Part shown: piece by piece, positions 47,023-58,645 of the stretch
Position numbering within the stretch: position 1 is the first letter of the stretch
Layout of the letters: each line of letters starts with the position of its first letter
Notes under the pieces: generated by a model
What the model saw: the letters and a program-made list of their open reading frames with translations, nothing else
The model's database searches: none
Told to the model about the DNA's origin: nothing
Assembly: GCF_037893015.1 (NCBI RefSeq)
Contig: NC_133666.1
Coordinates: 262,769,125 to 262,833,124, forward strand
Origin: Macrotis lagotis
Taxonomy: Eukaryota; Chordata; Mammalia; Peramelemorphia; Peramelidae
Direction of reading: 5' to 3'
DNA: 64,000 nucleotides
Program-made: the position numbers and the translations under genes

Positions 47023-48224
47023 TTTCTATTTACTATATTGCCTTCTCCCTACAGTTGAGACCATTGCACTTTTTTCCCCCTTTAAGTTTTCAAATACTTT
47101 TCCTTAATATTTAGGTCAATAATCTAGAGTTGTTTTTAGTTTGATGGATGACTCTAGTCTATGTATGAGGTGTGGATTTACCCACAATCTATACCACCCC
47201 CTTTTTGTTCATTGTAGCCATTTTTTTCTTAGTAAATTTTATAGTTTAATGAGTCTATTCCTAAATATGTTATTTTTATGTACAATATATAAAATATTAA
47301 TTTTTCTATTTATTGGTTCAATTGATGTTTTCTCTATTCTGATTTATTATATTTCTCCATTTTTATCCTCCACTGCTACATTTTAAAAATTATTATTGAT
47401 TTAGAATACATTTTTACATTTGTTAATACTAATACCTCTTCATTTTAAAAATCATATTTCTTCTGAATAATCTTTCCTGATATATTTTTATACATTTAAT
47501 TGTAAAATTTATTCTATGTAATGATTTACTATTGGTATGTCATTATCTTCATTTTGTAGATATTCCCTTTTGCTTTTAAAACTACATTTGCTTGTTCTAA
47601 TAATGATCTAGCATTATCCTACCACTTTTAAAGTTCCTTCTTGATTTCTGAATTTTGAAATTGTTTTCAGTTAGGCTTGGCTTGATAAGCTAATGCCAAA
47701 TTGTTTGATATGCTTTGTTATTATTTAAATTTACTTTCTTTCCATCCTGGTTTCTTGGGCATTCTGATGTAAAGAGATGCACGATGAACAAGTACAAGAG
47801 CTCTGATTGAAAACTATACCTAATGTGCTATTAGAATCAGAGGAGCTGGGGAGGTGAAAAATGAGTATGACATAATAAAATTATCATATTGATGATTAGA
47901 CCATCGATACAGAATAGCTTTACCCTACTGTCTAAAGTTTGATGATACCATACATAGAGTGATATGGACTCTAGAAGGTCAAGGTCTCCTATTGATTATC
48001 AGCCATCCTGATCCTATGTCAGACCTTTGAGCTCACCTAGGATAGTAGGAGTGGTGCCTTTGTACAATTTTCCCTCACTTTAATCAATCTTGTGTGCAAG
48101 TCATGACCTCACTCTTCCAATGTCATAGTCTTCTATACCAAAGGACAACTACTACTACACCATAAGTACATAAGTCCAAGCTGCATTTTCATCAGCTGTT
48201 ACCAGCTAATAATTGGAAACAATT
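47023..48224. other. AT-rich intron, possible very old L1 antisense part
   Basis: 47040-47640 has the T-rich, phrase-like look of an antisense LINE ('ttctaataatgatctagcat', 'ttgttaatactaatacctct'), but I cannot align it. Past 47760 nothing is recognised. Confidence 0.35.
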
Positions 48225-48412
48225 GCTATGGTACAGGTGATAGATCACTAGACCTGAAGGTAGGCAGATCTACCTCTAACTCCTATTTCAGACACTCACT
48301 CACTTGTGGCCCCAAGCAAGTCTCTTAACCTCTCTCAACTTATTTCCTTTTTTTGTAAAACAAGGATCATAATAGAAACTAACACATAGGGTTTTATGAG
48401 GAGCAAGTTTAT
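48225..48412 (+). mobile_element. CORE-SINE (MAR1/MIR type), + strand
   Basis: 'gatagatcactagacctgaa', 'actcctatttcagacactca', 'agcaagtctcttaacctctc', 'gtaaaacaaggatcataata', 'gggttttatgaggagcaag'. It ends in a TA microsatellite. Confidence 0.75.
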
Positions 48413-48413
48413 A

Positions 48414-48418
<5 letters not shown>

Positions 48419-48444
<26 letters not shown>

Positions 48445-48445
48445 C
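48419..48445 (+). repeat. (TA)n microsatellite
   Basis: About 13 TA steps at the CORE-SINE end. Confidence 0.93.
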
Positions 48446-48539
48446 TGTTTAAAATTCATGAAAAGTTCTAAAATTTTTATTATTATACTATAAAAGTCAA
48501 CATTTTGTCATGTGTTATGTCACTTTTCTCTCTCTATTG

Positions 48540-48725
48540 TTTTTTTTTTATCCATTTGGATTTGATTCTTCTTGCACAGTATGGTTAGCACCAATATCCA
48601 CGTAAAGTCTTTACTAGATTTCTTTTTGTCAGAGGGAGGGAAGAGAGAAGGGAGGGAGGGAGAAAAATGTAAAACTTAAAACCTTTCAAAAATAAACAAA
48701 ATATTTAAATATTTTGAAAAAGTTC
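48540..48725 (+). mobile_element. L1 3' UTR fragment, + strand
   Basis: 'ttgattcttcttgcacagta', 'gagggagggaagagagaagg', 'gagggagaaaaatgtaaaac', 'ttaaaacctttcaaaaataa': typical G-rich L1 3' UTR and end. Confidence 0.75.
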
Positions 48726-49030
48726 ATAATCTAAAGGGAAAATCAATATGCAAATATGTACAGACAAGTTATACTCAGGATAAATCAGAAATAATCAACA
48801 GAGAGAAGACACTAGAACTAAGAGGAATTGGGAAACTTTTCTTGCAGAAGGGAAGATTTTAGCTGAGAACTGAAGAAATCCAAAGTAAACTAGGAAGTAG
48901 AGATGAAGAGGCCTGGGGGAAAGTCAGTGAAAATGTCTGGAGCTTGGAGATGGGCTCCCTTGTTCAATGAACAACCCCAGGAGGAAGAAGTCAAGTTCTG
49001 GGGATCCAATTCATCAGTGGAAGTGGGAGT
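48726..49030 (-). mobile_element. L2-type 3' region, minus strand
   Basis: 'tacagacaagttatactcag', 'aagacactagaactaagagg', 'agggaagattttagctgaga', 'actgaagaaatccaaag'. This block recurs downstream of L2 3' ends elsewhere (56.4 and 62.6 kb). Family name tentative. Confidence 0.5.
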
Positions 49031-50307
49031 TGTGAAAATGATCCTCTGATACTACATTGGTTACATAGACAATAAACTTAAATATGTTTCTGCAACTTGT
49101 ATTCTGTATTTGGCGGGAGGAGGCATAGTGATATACCTCTTCCATACAATAGTTGTCCATGTATACGAAGCTAACGGTCTTTTTTTTCCTGACTACTTTT
49201 CTCCAAGATAGTCAACATCCTCGGTTCTCCCAACAAACTTTCATATGGTAAGGTTTTGATCCCTTTATTCTTTTACATGGTTCCCTTTATACCATCTTCG
49301 ACTTGTCAATGTTCATTTAAAACTCAATGTACTGAATGAAAACCATAACTCAAATGTGATCTACCTTGGCAGAGTACAGGGGGACAGGACAGCTGGTCCA
49401 AGCTACTCAGAATGGTTGTGCTTGCAACTGTTAATGAGAATTTGTTCCTTTTTGGAAGAAAGTATCACTCAAGAGACCTCTGTTCTTTTCTTTCAAGAAA
49501 CAGGGAAAAGGGGGGGGGGGGAGAACTCTTTCATACTTCCAGGAATAAATGGATTATTTTAAAAAAAATATACGATGATTACAAAGTAATTTTTTCCGGA
49601 ACCTAACCAAATAGTTCTCAGTTTTACCTTTAGGAAATGATTCCAGCAAACTTAAGGAACACACTATTGATCCTTTTAGTAAAATTAACAATTTAATGTA
49701 GCTGAGAAGTACACTTGGCTTTCTCTTTAATTCCTTGTGATTTTGATCCCTCCCTTTTCTGGCATAGCTATGTCACACTGCTATTGGCAGGTATGAGAAG
49801 CAACACATGGTAAAGCAGCTGTTTCCTGCCCTCCTTCTAGAGGCACAAGTGATAAGATGGTTGGTTTGTCTCTTCACAGGAGGGGTGCAGCAATAGCATC
49901 TCACTCCCAACCTACCTGAGCAGGGCAGCTCTAGGAGGCCTCTCTGAGGCTCAGAACAATAGGTAATGGGCACACTTTGTTCACTGGCACAAGAGCAGTA
50001 AGACACCAAATCAATATGTTTTCATGGATTCAATTCTTAGAGTTGCTTGGGGAACATCAGGGTTAAGTGGAATAGTTTGAAAACTTGTTACCTAGGGCTT
50101 CTACTACATCCAAACCATCCTAGGAAATGACTTATTTGCTGTTCAGTTAGTGCTGCACATATTGTTCTTCTGAATGAAATTCAGTTTGCAAGTGTAGTTA
50201 AAGTGTGGACATAGATGACCTCTTTATGAATGCATCTATATTACAAATCATGGAAATTGAAATCTGCTCCCTGCACATAAAGACTGTGTCTATATGAAAC
50301 CAAAGCA
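49031..50307. other. Intron sequence, nothing recognised; GC-richer patch
   Basis: G12 run at 49511-49522. 49740-50000 is clearly less AT-rich than its surroundings and free of named repeats. No exon recognised. Confidence 0.45.
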
Positions 50308-50389
<82 letters not shown>

Positions 50390-50413
50390 CCTATTTATCT
50401 ATCTATCTATCTA
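50308..50413 (+). repeat. (ATCT)n microsatellite
   Basis: About 26 tetranucleotide units with two point interruptions (ACCT, ATTT). Confidence 0.98.
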
Positions 50414-51143
50414 CTGAATTAGAAGTCACTTTTCTTTAATTTTTCAGGGAAACCATGAAGCTCCTTAAAGTATCCACTCAAGTGTCACATATATCATCTG
50501 ACTCCTTGTCAACACAGACTCAAGATTTTCAGATATTAGTAATTAAGAACAAGAAAACATGGAGCTCACAACAAGATAATAAAGCAAGCAAGTCTGTTTT
50601 ATTGAGACTTCCTTTGGTCTTCCAGGAAATCAATGAGATTATTATATTCCTTATAAACACCAAATTATGCTATGCCCCTATATCCAGGACCTAAGCTATT
50701 ATAGTAACAACCAGTTGATTCTGTCCATTATAAATGACTTCACTTCCCTCAAAGGTCTCTGAGTTAAGAACAAAATACAGAAATCCATCTCTCTAAGAAA
50801 AGAAAAAAAATCTTGTGTAAGTCAAGTACAGCTATCCAGACCTTACATCTATTTTAGATTATTTCTGGGAGAGATCCTACCAAAATGGGTTTCAGGTGAA
50901 CTTTAAACAGGACAGATATGTTATCTTTCTTCTATATTTATTATTAAATTTCAAGTGGAAACTCCCTATGATAGGTTTCCTCTGATGCTGCATTTTAGCT
51001 TGGATGTGACTGGATGTCTCACAGGTCATTTCAGTCAAGATGTGAACTATAGCAATACCTGTTTGGCAACAGACTTTGAATCTGCTGCCTTAGGATCAGT
51101 ACAAAATGGTGTGATATAGTGATTTATATAAATCTCTTTTTAA
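50414..51143. other. Intron sequence, nothing recognised
   Basis: A 79-codon ORF at 50455-50694 (+) starts just after the microsatellite. It has no recognised similarity. Confidence 0.4.
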
Positions 51144-51155
51144 GAGTTAAGAGAT

Positions 51156-51315
51156 GGGGCAGCAGGTTGCACAGTGGATAGGGCACCAGCCCTGGAGTCA
51201 GGAGAACCTGAGTTCAAATCCAGATTCAGACACTTAATAATTACCTAGCTATGTGGTCTTGGGCAAGCTACCTAACCCCATTGCCTTGCAAAAAATAATA
51301 AATAAAAATTAAAAT
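51156..51315 (+). mobile_element. Marsupial tRNA-derived SINE, + strand (first of an inverted pair)
   Basis: GGGGCAGCAGGTTGCACAGT head, 'accagccctggagtcaggag', 'aaccccattgccttgcaaaa', A-rich tail. Perfect 12-bp duplication GAGTTAAGAGAT at 51144-51155 and 51316-51327. Confidence 0.96.
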
Positions 51316-51332
51316 GAGTTAAGAGATATCTT

Positions 51333-51486
51333 TTTTTTAGTTTTTTTTTGCAAGGTGAATGGGGTTAAGTGACTTGCCCAAGGCCACACAGCTAGGTAAT
51401 TATTAAGTGTCTGAGACCAGATTTGAACCCAGCTACTCCTGACTCCAAGGTTGGTGCATTATCCACTATGCCACCTAGCAGCCCCC
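51333..51486 (-). mobile_element. Marsupial tRNA-derived SINE, minus strand (second of an inverted pair)
   Basis: Antisense SINE with poly-T, 'gcaaggtgaatggggttaag', 'tgaacccagctactcctgac', 'ccacctagcagcccc'. Perfect 12-bp duplication AAGAGATATCTT at 51321-51332 and 51487-51498, overlapping the right duplication of the preceding SINE. Confidence 0.96.
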
Positions 51487-51544
51487 AAGAGATATCTTAA
51501 CTGTGAGGTGGCAACACTATTCTGCACTGGACAGGCTACGTCTG

Positions 51545-51790
51545 AAGCAGCTAGGAGATACAATGGATAGAGTATTGGGCCTAGAGTTGGGAACACTAAA
51601 TACTGCCTCAGACATGTACTTCCTGTGTGACCCTGGGCAAGTCACTAAACCTGTTTCATTTTTTCTCAACTGTTAAATTAAGGATAATAACCTCAAAGAG
51701 TTGTTGTGAGGACAAAATAAGATAATATTTGTAAAATACTTAGCAGAGTCCTGGCATGTAATAGTCATATAAATGCTTATTCACTTCCCT
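51545..51790 (+). mobile_element. CORE-SINE (MAR1-like), full length, + strand
   Basis: GAAGCAGCTAGGAGATACAA head, 'gggcctagagttgggaacac', 'gtgtgaccctgggcaagtca', CORE and L2-like end 'gttgttgtgaggacaaaata', 'gtcctggcatgtaatagtca', 'tataaatgcttattcacttc'. The clearest complete copy in the window. Confidence 0.88.
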
Positions 51791-52034
51791 CCCCTTTCTG
51801 GGGCATTATATTAATGCTTGAATTCCACATTATAAGAGGAAAGTGAGTAAAGGGAGTTTCATAATAGGTAGCTATTTAGAATAGCATGAAGATATGATAA
51901 TATAAATTTTTAAGAAAAGTTGAAGGAGATAGAAATATTTAAGTTGAAAAAAAGGGAAGACTCAAAGAGGACAAGATACCTCTCCCTACTCTCAACCTGA
52001 AGGGCTGTCACCCCAAAGAGGCATTACACTATGT

Positions 52035-53104
52035 GGCACCAAAAGGCAGATCAAATAGAATGCTAATTATATACCAATGTCATACAAACAGTATGCCAGT
52101 TGCACAACACTGATATGTAAACAAGCCAATGCCACAGAATCATGCCAGCTAAACCCAGTCTTACATAAACTTCAAAACAAACACACAGCCATGCCACAAA
52201 AACATGCCAATAACATGCCAACCACACAAAATGTTACATAAATGAATCAATTAGGCAATCTTATATAAATGACATGCCAGTTACACATCCATGTTGGTCA
52301 GTGTTGTTTAAATAATAGGTCAATGTTATTAAAAAAAACATTCCAATTACATATTGAGTGACAAGCAAATTACACAATGTTATGTAAACATGCCAAATAC
52401 ATGTCCATATCACTCATTGACCTGATCATATGACTATTATGCCAATGATCATATAAATGGAAACCAATTTCATGATAATGAGAAGTAAACATACCAGATG
52501 TATACCAATGACTTGCCAATTGCACCACCAAAAGAAGTCAATCACTGTTCATACTCCATTGTCACACAAACATGTCAATTATTGCAAAGTTGCAAAATTA
52601 CATGCTGACTACACACTGTCATTTGCATATTCCTGTAAATAGCAAGCCAACTACATGCCATTATTCCCAAATATTTATACACAAGAAACATACCAATGAC
52701 ACAGCAATGTTATATAATGTGCCAACCATACACCAGTTATATACCAATGTTGCAATTACATGCCATATGCCATAAATGACATAACAGGCAAAGTTATGCA
52801 AACAGCATGGAATTTACACACTAATTTAAAGCAGCATGCTGCTTATACTGTCACACCAAATATATGACTGTACCACACCAATATTAGGTGACACCATACC
52901 AATGTCACAAAGCAACATGCCAAATACACACCAGTATTGTACAAACCACATGTTAACCATGCACCAAATGTCATTCAAATTGCATGTCAATTTTGCATAA
53001 ACAACATGTTAATCACACAGAGATTTGCAATCACGTTTTATGAAGATATCATACAAATCACCAATGACAAGCTAATGTTAATGTAACATGTCAATTCCAT
53101 GCCA
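52035..53104 (+). repeat. Degenerate short-period array B, about 1.1 kb
   Basis: Over 1 kb of drifting repeats at about 30-35 base spacing with words ACATGCCAATTACACA, CAATGTCATACAAA, ATGCCAGTTGCACAAC, AACATGCCAAATACACACCA. Good adjacent units lie at 52910-53020 (ACATGCCAAATACACACCAG, then ACATGTTAACCATGCACCAA, then CATGTCAATTTTGCATAAAC). Unusually rich in ATGCCA/CATGCC and poor in G outside these words. It is the opposite orientation of array A. Confidence 0.7.
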
Positions 53105-53405
53105 GTTCCAGAGAACTCGTGGTGGAAAAAATCTACGTACTTTCAAGAAGAAAACTCAGAGCACAAAGTGAACCCTCATTTTTCACTTATTTCATTCTTT
53201 CTGTCCTTTTTTACTTCTTCCTTTATTTCTTTTCTTCTTTTCTTTCTTCCTTTTTTGGATTGTTACTAATACAGAAATATGACTTGCATGACATCATATG
53301 TGTAATGTATATTGTTAATTCTTGACTTTTTGATAAGTGGAAGATGGTATAGAGAAAGGGAGAGAATTTGGAACTGAAAATAAGTATAAAATTGAATAAA
53401 ATAAT
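53105..53405 (+). mobile_element. L1 3' UTR, + strand
   Basis: 'ccagagaactcgtggtgg', 'cttcttttctttcttccttt', 'aatacagaaatatgacttgc', 'gggagagaatttggaactga', 'aataagtataaaattgaata'. It abuts the right edge of array B. Confidence 0.75.
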
Positions 53406-54315
53406 CTTATAATAATAGAAAAATGCATGTGTCTCTGATGGATCTCTGTCTAATGAAAAATACATAATGTACTTCATGACTCTTGTATAGTCACTCTCCT
53501 CCTTTGTACTGCTTAAATTTTGACAGTGGTAACGGTGCTTTATACTATATGGAGATGAAATTCTTTGGTCAGAATTCTCCAAGTGCTAACCCTCACTTTA
53601 GAAACAAAATTGAATTGAATCCACTTTTCACTTTCTTCATGAATCTTTCTTTGAATGTCCAATTATTTATTCCTCATCTGAAGTTATTGAGTAGTTCCTT
53701 TCCAAACTATTTAGAATTATTTCATTGCACAACTAAAGTGGGTCATAGAAATATCACTAGCAACCTCTGACTCACTGTCAATATTTTTTCAGTGAATTTC
53801 AAACAATCATTTTTCTCATTTGACCTTAAGTTTTACAAATTTTCCATTAAATATATAACATAGGAAGGGAGAAATAATAGCATGGATAATTTAAGCCCAA
53901 ATTCCAGGAAAGGGGAAACTTTGTCTATTCTAAGAAGTAACCTAGATGCAGAGGTATTAGAAAATCAAGGTGAGAACTAGCCAGAGATGCATCCATCACC
54001 TTCTTTCCCAAATTTAGCAGAATAATGACAGCATCTATAATTTTCAGGGATTTATAGACCAAACAGCATATATATTGTAAACAGACTTGAAAGAAGTCTT
54101 ATTTCATAATGATCATAAATATTTACTGCGTACCTGCTACCTTTTATATAATATGTCTTGCCTTCTGTGAATGACCATGAAGTATTATCTAAATTTCTTT
54201 CTTTATGTAAGAAAAAAAAATTCTCACATTTTTGTGCATAGAATGAGTTAAAGAAAGCCTTGTAGAATCTTCATTAAAGGAAATAAAATATGGAGTTTGC
54301 AGAATATTTTACTAG
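53406..54315. other. Intron sequence, nothing recognised
   Basis: Opposed short ORFs at 53223-53582 (-) and 53483-53770 (+) have no recognised similarity. Confidence 0.4.
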
Positions 54316-54640
54316 AAATGAACTTTATGATTACCTAGTCAAAGTCCTTCATTTCAGAACAGGAAACTGAGGTCCAGGAATGTAAAGTAAGTTGTCTGAG
54401 ATAATTATGAAGAAAAGGGGGAGGAAAAGGATGATGATGTTGATGCTGATGCTAATGATGATGATGACGACGATGACGATGATGATGATAACCACTCACA
54501 TGAATTTTCAGGTTTATAAAATGTTTTATGTAAACTATCTTTCTTATTTGATCCCTTATCACAATTCTAGGAAATAAAGGTTCTCCAGATAGGATTTGAA
54601 CCAATTTTAATTCCCTCTGAGTCCATTACTTTATTCACTA
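54316..54640 (-). mobile_element. MIR/CORE-SINE relics, minus strand, around a (GAT)n tract
   Basis: Left part: 'tcatttcagaacaggaaact', 'gaggtccaggaatgtaaagt'. Right part from 54500: 'aaatgttttatgtaaactat', 'aggatttgaaccaattttaa'. They may be two insertions, the microsatellite lying between them. Confidence 0.55.
54430..54490 (+). repeat. (GAT)n microsatellite, interrupted
   Basis: GATGATGATGTTGATGCTGA followed by GATGATGACGACGATGACGA: about 20 trinucleotides with GAC/GCT variants. The methionine-rich ORF is an artefact. Confidence 0.93.
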
Positions 54641-54859
54641 AATCTTAAATGCGCAGTAAGCTTTTATAGGATAGGGATTGTCATTATAAATATGCAAAAC
54701 AAATTCCCTCATTGGCAATATATAAAAATAATTACTTTTATGTGATTTATGTTTTTATGACCCTATCATTAAAGTGGGATATAGAGAAATTGGGGTGGGG
54801 AGGGGGAGAGGGGGAGTCAAATTCCTTCAAAGGTTTAAAATCAGAGACATTTCTTAGGG

Positions 54860-54935
54860 ATTCTGCTTAGTCCCAGACTTAGTACTTAGCACACTGTGCC
54901 TGACACAAAGTCGATGCTTATTAAATGTTTGCACT
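54860..54935 (+). mobile_element. L2/MIR 3' terminus, + strand
   Basis: 'tagtacttagcacactgtgc', 'ctgacacaaagtcgatgctt', 'attaaatgtttgcac'. Confidence 0.7.
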
Positions 54936-56335
54936 TCCTCCCTTTGTAATTACTGCCACCATTCCTCCAATCCTATGTTCCTTTCACCTAGATCTCTTGT
55001 GAAAGGAGAAGTAGAAGTCCAACTTCTCCAGCAGTCTGCTATTTCTGAAATAAACACATGCTCATCCTGTCAGTTTTGTGAGATCTTGGAATTTATGATT
55101 TTTTTAGAGCTTTGGATTGAGTTGGTATCACTAATAGCAATAGCAAAGTAAGGGAAGAGCTTAACATTACAAAAAGGGAAGTAGCAAAAATTTATATACT
55201 TGAATCAGTGGGTAATCCTGAATTTTTTATAACCCTGATTTTTAAAGAAGATATGAATAGTTAACTCTAAGTATTTCTTCGATATCAGTCATTGAATTTC
55301 TCCATTATAACCAAGAACCTTGTCCTATCTGGTTTGGAGGCTAGATCAAGATTCCAGGCTCCCAGCCTGAGGTAAATACACATTATTAAAGCTTTTGTGA
55401 GTCTTAGTCCTTCTATAATATGATTCCTATTATCTCTTTTTTTTTGTTTACCTCAACTTGAAAAAGAATTCTTTCCTACATGATTCCTAAATATTTTCCC
55501 CATTGAAATTATAATCATTCCAACCTTATAAAGACCTCCATTATTCTCTCTGACAGACTTTTCTTTTCGATTTTTTTGTTTTTAATTTTGAAAACATAAC
55601 CAAAGCAGTGGCCAAAGAATTATGTAAATAACTACAAAGCTGACAGACTTTCATAATAAAAGGGAAGTAGAGGGAGATGTTCAGTCAAAATTCTTCCAAT
55701 GAAACCAACAATGAACCATATAGACAACCTTTGCAGTAATTTGTCTGCAGCAATTTTACATTTAGAATATAAACGTAAAGAAGTCCCTAGACCAAAATCA
55801 CAGTTTTTCTTTGCTGGGACAAAATCTACTAATACTTTACTCCAAAGCCCTATCAGGGATGTAAGGTGCTCTTTGGTAGTCTTAATGGCTACAGACCCAT
55901 AGAAGTCCTATTTCAATTTTGATTCATTTCTTTATTCTGTTCCAGGAGGTTTACATGAAGCAATTCCCTTATGAAGTTAAGAATTTCTCATCTTATCATC
56001 TTTTATTGACTTCTTTACCTAATGTTTTTAGGCTAGTATCTGGGCCAGCATACCATCAAGAAGTCATGTCATCTAGTCTACAAGTAGCTTCACGAAGTCA
56101 CCCCATCTACTCCTTACTTTAGACTCCAGTCTCACTTGTTCAAAGCCCATGCCATCTCTTAAACTTACCACTAAAGCTTTTGCTTGTGTCTAATGAACGC
56201 ATCAGTTATTGTTTCATGTTGGAAAACTGAGATGCCTGGCAGGTTCTCCCTAACTTCAATGAATGTGTGTGTCTTTCTTGTACCCTCTTATACCCACTCC
56301 TTTTTTATCTTTGATGAAGCTCCCTCAGGCAACGG
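54936..56335. other. Intron sequence, nothing recognised
   Basis: Two 67-codon ORFs at 55699-55902 and 55919-56122 lie close together on the + strand but have no recognised similarity, joining signal or low-complexity cause. Confidence 0.4.
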
Positions 56336-56565
56336 AACCCAATAAATAATCATTAAGCATTTACTTTGTTATAGTCACTGTGATAAGCACTAGGGACATT
56401 AATTGCCTTTGAGGAGCTCACATTCTATTGGGGAGAGAGAACAAGTAACTAAATAAATGTGTACAAGACAGCAAACAATCTCAGATAGGAGACATGAACA
56501 ATGGAAGGGATGGGAAAAATCTCCAGCTGAAAGTAAGTCTTGAAGGAAGCCAAGGAATCATCTCC
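56336..56565 (-). mobile_element. L2 3' end, minus strand
   Basis: 'taatcattaagcatttactt', 'tgataagcactagggacatt', 'gaggagctcacattctattg', 'gtcttgaaggaagccaagga'. Confidence 0.75.
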
Positions 56566-56574
56566 CAGATGAAA

Positions 56575-56715
56575 ATGATGATAATTCACATGGATCTAGC
56601 ATCTTAAGATTTGCGAAATGTCTTATATAAACATTCTTATTTTTATCCATATCACAAGGCTAGGAACCAGATTTTATAGATGAGGAAACTGAGACTCAGA
56701 ACACTGAAGTATTTG
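56575..56715 (-). mobile_element. CORE-SINE 3' part, minus strand
   Basis: 'agcatcttaagatttgcgaa', 'atgtcttatataaacattct', 'ttatagatgaggaaactgag', 'actcagaac'. Confidence 0.78.
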
Positions 56716-57024
56716 TTGTTTTTCTATGGGAAAAAAAAACATTTTCACAAACAGAAAAGCTAGACAATTTCTCTCAAAAGTAAAAGGAAATATGATAAAT
56801 GTAGAAAACACTAAGTTAATTATTATATGAGTAAAATCCAACTTTCAGGCAATTCACCCTAAATTCCTCATGTTCATACTTGAGCTAATTTCTGATTAAC
56901 TTCATTTGGACAGCTAGTCACAACATCATCTGCATACAAATCTTTCCTATGCAAAATGAAAGCAATATGGTAAATATACTAGCAACATTTCCTAACAGTT
57001 AATTTTTATAATTTTTTATTATTA

Positions 57025-57130
57025 TTATGAGAGACATTATTGACAGTCTGTCTAGGTATCAGGAAGATCTTGTTTCAAGCCATGTCTCTGACATACATTG
57101 ACCATATGATGCTGGACAGGTCACTTGACT
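57025..57130 (+). mobile_element. tRNA-derived SINE head, + strand
   Basis: 'ctgtctaggtatcaggaaga', 'ttgtttcaagccatgtctct', 'gatgctggacaggtcacttg'. 3' part decayed. Confidence 0.6.
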
Positions 57131-57224
57131 TTTCAGGTCTCTCAACAGTTTGCTAATGCAGAACCATGAACTATGCCCGAGGGCCAAGTTTATCCTTCAT
57201 AACCTATCATTCTACTACCTTTAC

Positions 57225-57665
57225 AAATTTCTTACATGTACCAATCCCTCCCCACACACACTCACATATTCTTTCATTCAGGGTCACTAGACTTCTTGCA
57301 GTTTATTGAAGAAAAAGCCCATATCTCTGACTGTGTATTTTCTCTGGCTAGCCCTCATGCTTGGGTTAGTCATTTTTCTTCAGTCCCTCCTCATATCTGC
57401 CTTCTGGCATCTCTGGTTTTCTCTAAGTCCCAACTGAAATCCTATCTTCTACAGGAAGCCTTTTCCCTCAATCCCTCTTAATTCTAAAGCCCTCTTATTT
57501 CCTCCTTATCCTGTCTATAACTCCTTTGTACATGTTTGTTTGCATGATATCTCTCCCATTAGAATGTGAACTCCTTGAGGAAAAAGACAGTCTCTTGCCT
57601 CTTTTTTTTTTAAGTCCCCAACTCTGGAACATGGAAGTCAGTAAAATTTTATTGATTGACTAAAT
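57225..57665 (+). mobile_element. L2 ORF2 C-terminus and 3' UTR, + strand
   Basis: The open stretch 57236-57481 contains FSLASPHAWVSHFSSVPPHI, LLASLVFSKSQLKSYLLQEA, the C-terminal end of L2 ORF2. The 3' UTR follows: 'gaatgtgaactccttgagga', 'tttattgattgac' at the terminus. Confidence 0.85.
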
Positions 57666-57759
57666 AACATTGGTTCTCTGGAATTATGGATAGTCACTGT
57701 ATTGGTCATTGTACTTATAGCTTTCAAAGGTGATTGCTTTTTATGATGTTGTTAGTGTA

Positions 57760-57910
57760 GGAATTGACCATCAGATTATACAAGGTTTTGAAATTTTATT
57801 TTTATAATATAGATATCATAATATAAGTTGGTCTCCTGGTTCTGCTCATTTCACTCTGCATTCATTCCTATAATTCTTTGTACATCACTTAAAAACCAAC
57901 TATAAAACCA
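57760..57910 (-). mobile_element. L1 3' fragment, minus strand
   Basis: 'gttggtctcctggttctgct', 'catttcactctgcattcatt' match the antisense L1 ORF2/3' UTR junction. Confidence 0.65.
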
Positions 57911-57929
57911 ACTATTTTCTCTTTTCTTA

Positions 57930-58070
57930 TAGTAATTGAATTTAATAAACCTTTCTGATGTTTATGAATGTTTATCCATTAAGCACCTGCCACTGGGATA
58001 GTTACTGGGGATAGAAAGAAAAGGAAATTGCTGTCAGCTGGGAAGATACTCTGTACAAGAAGCTCTTGTT
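57930..58070 (-). mobile_element. L2 3' end fragment, minus strand
   Basis: 'tttatccattaagcacctgc', 'cactgggatagttactgggg', 'atagaaagaaaagg'. Confidence 0.6.
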
Positions 58071-58645
58071 AAAAATACTTCAATGGACCCCTTCAATCCA
58101 GACTAGGTAGCACCCAGGTCACTATAGCCCACATAAGTTATCCCTAGAGTCATCATCCTTAAACCTTGATTCATGCAAGTGTATCAATACAAAGTAATTT
58201 AAAATACTAGAATGTAATTTCAAGAAGAACAAATTGGGAGGATCAGTAAAAGGCAGAACCTTAGTTGTAAATTGAAGGAAGTAAACATTTGTCCTAAAGC
58301 ATCAAGGAAATAGATGAAATATCATGTTCAGTGAAATCAACTAATTTGAAAGGAGAATGTATGAAGAGGAGCAATATTCAATGAGACTGGAAACGTGACA
58401 GTAATTTCAGGGAGAGTTTGAAATTCCAAGGTGAAGTTTGCTTTAATGTTTATAATGGAGGCAAAGTTTACCATGCATAAGAGCTCAATCTGAACATAAT
58501 TTCTTCCTAGATTGGATGCCAGTTCATGACTTTTCATAATAATATTTGATCACCCAATAGAGAGGGATTGTGTCTGTTGATACATTTAAAACATTACTTT
58601 TGCTTAGGAAGGTTCTGCAAGGAGAGGATAGCTCTCATTTTGGAA
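58071..58645. other. Intron sequence, nothing recognised
   Basis: No named element. Confidence 0.4.
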
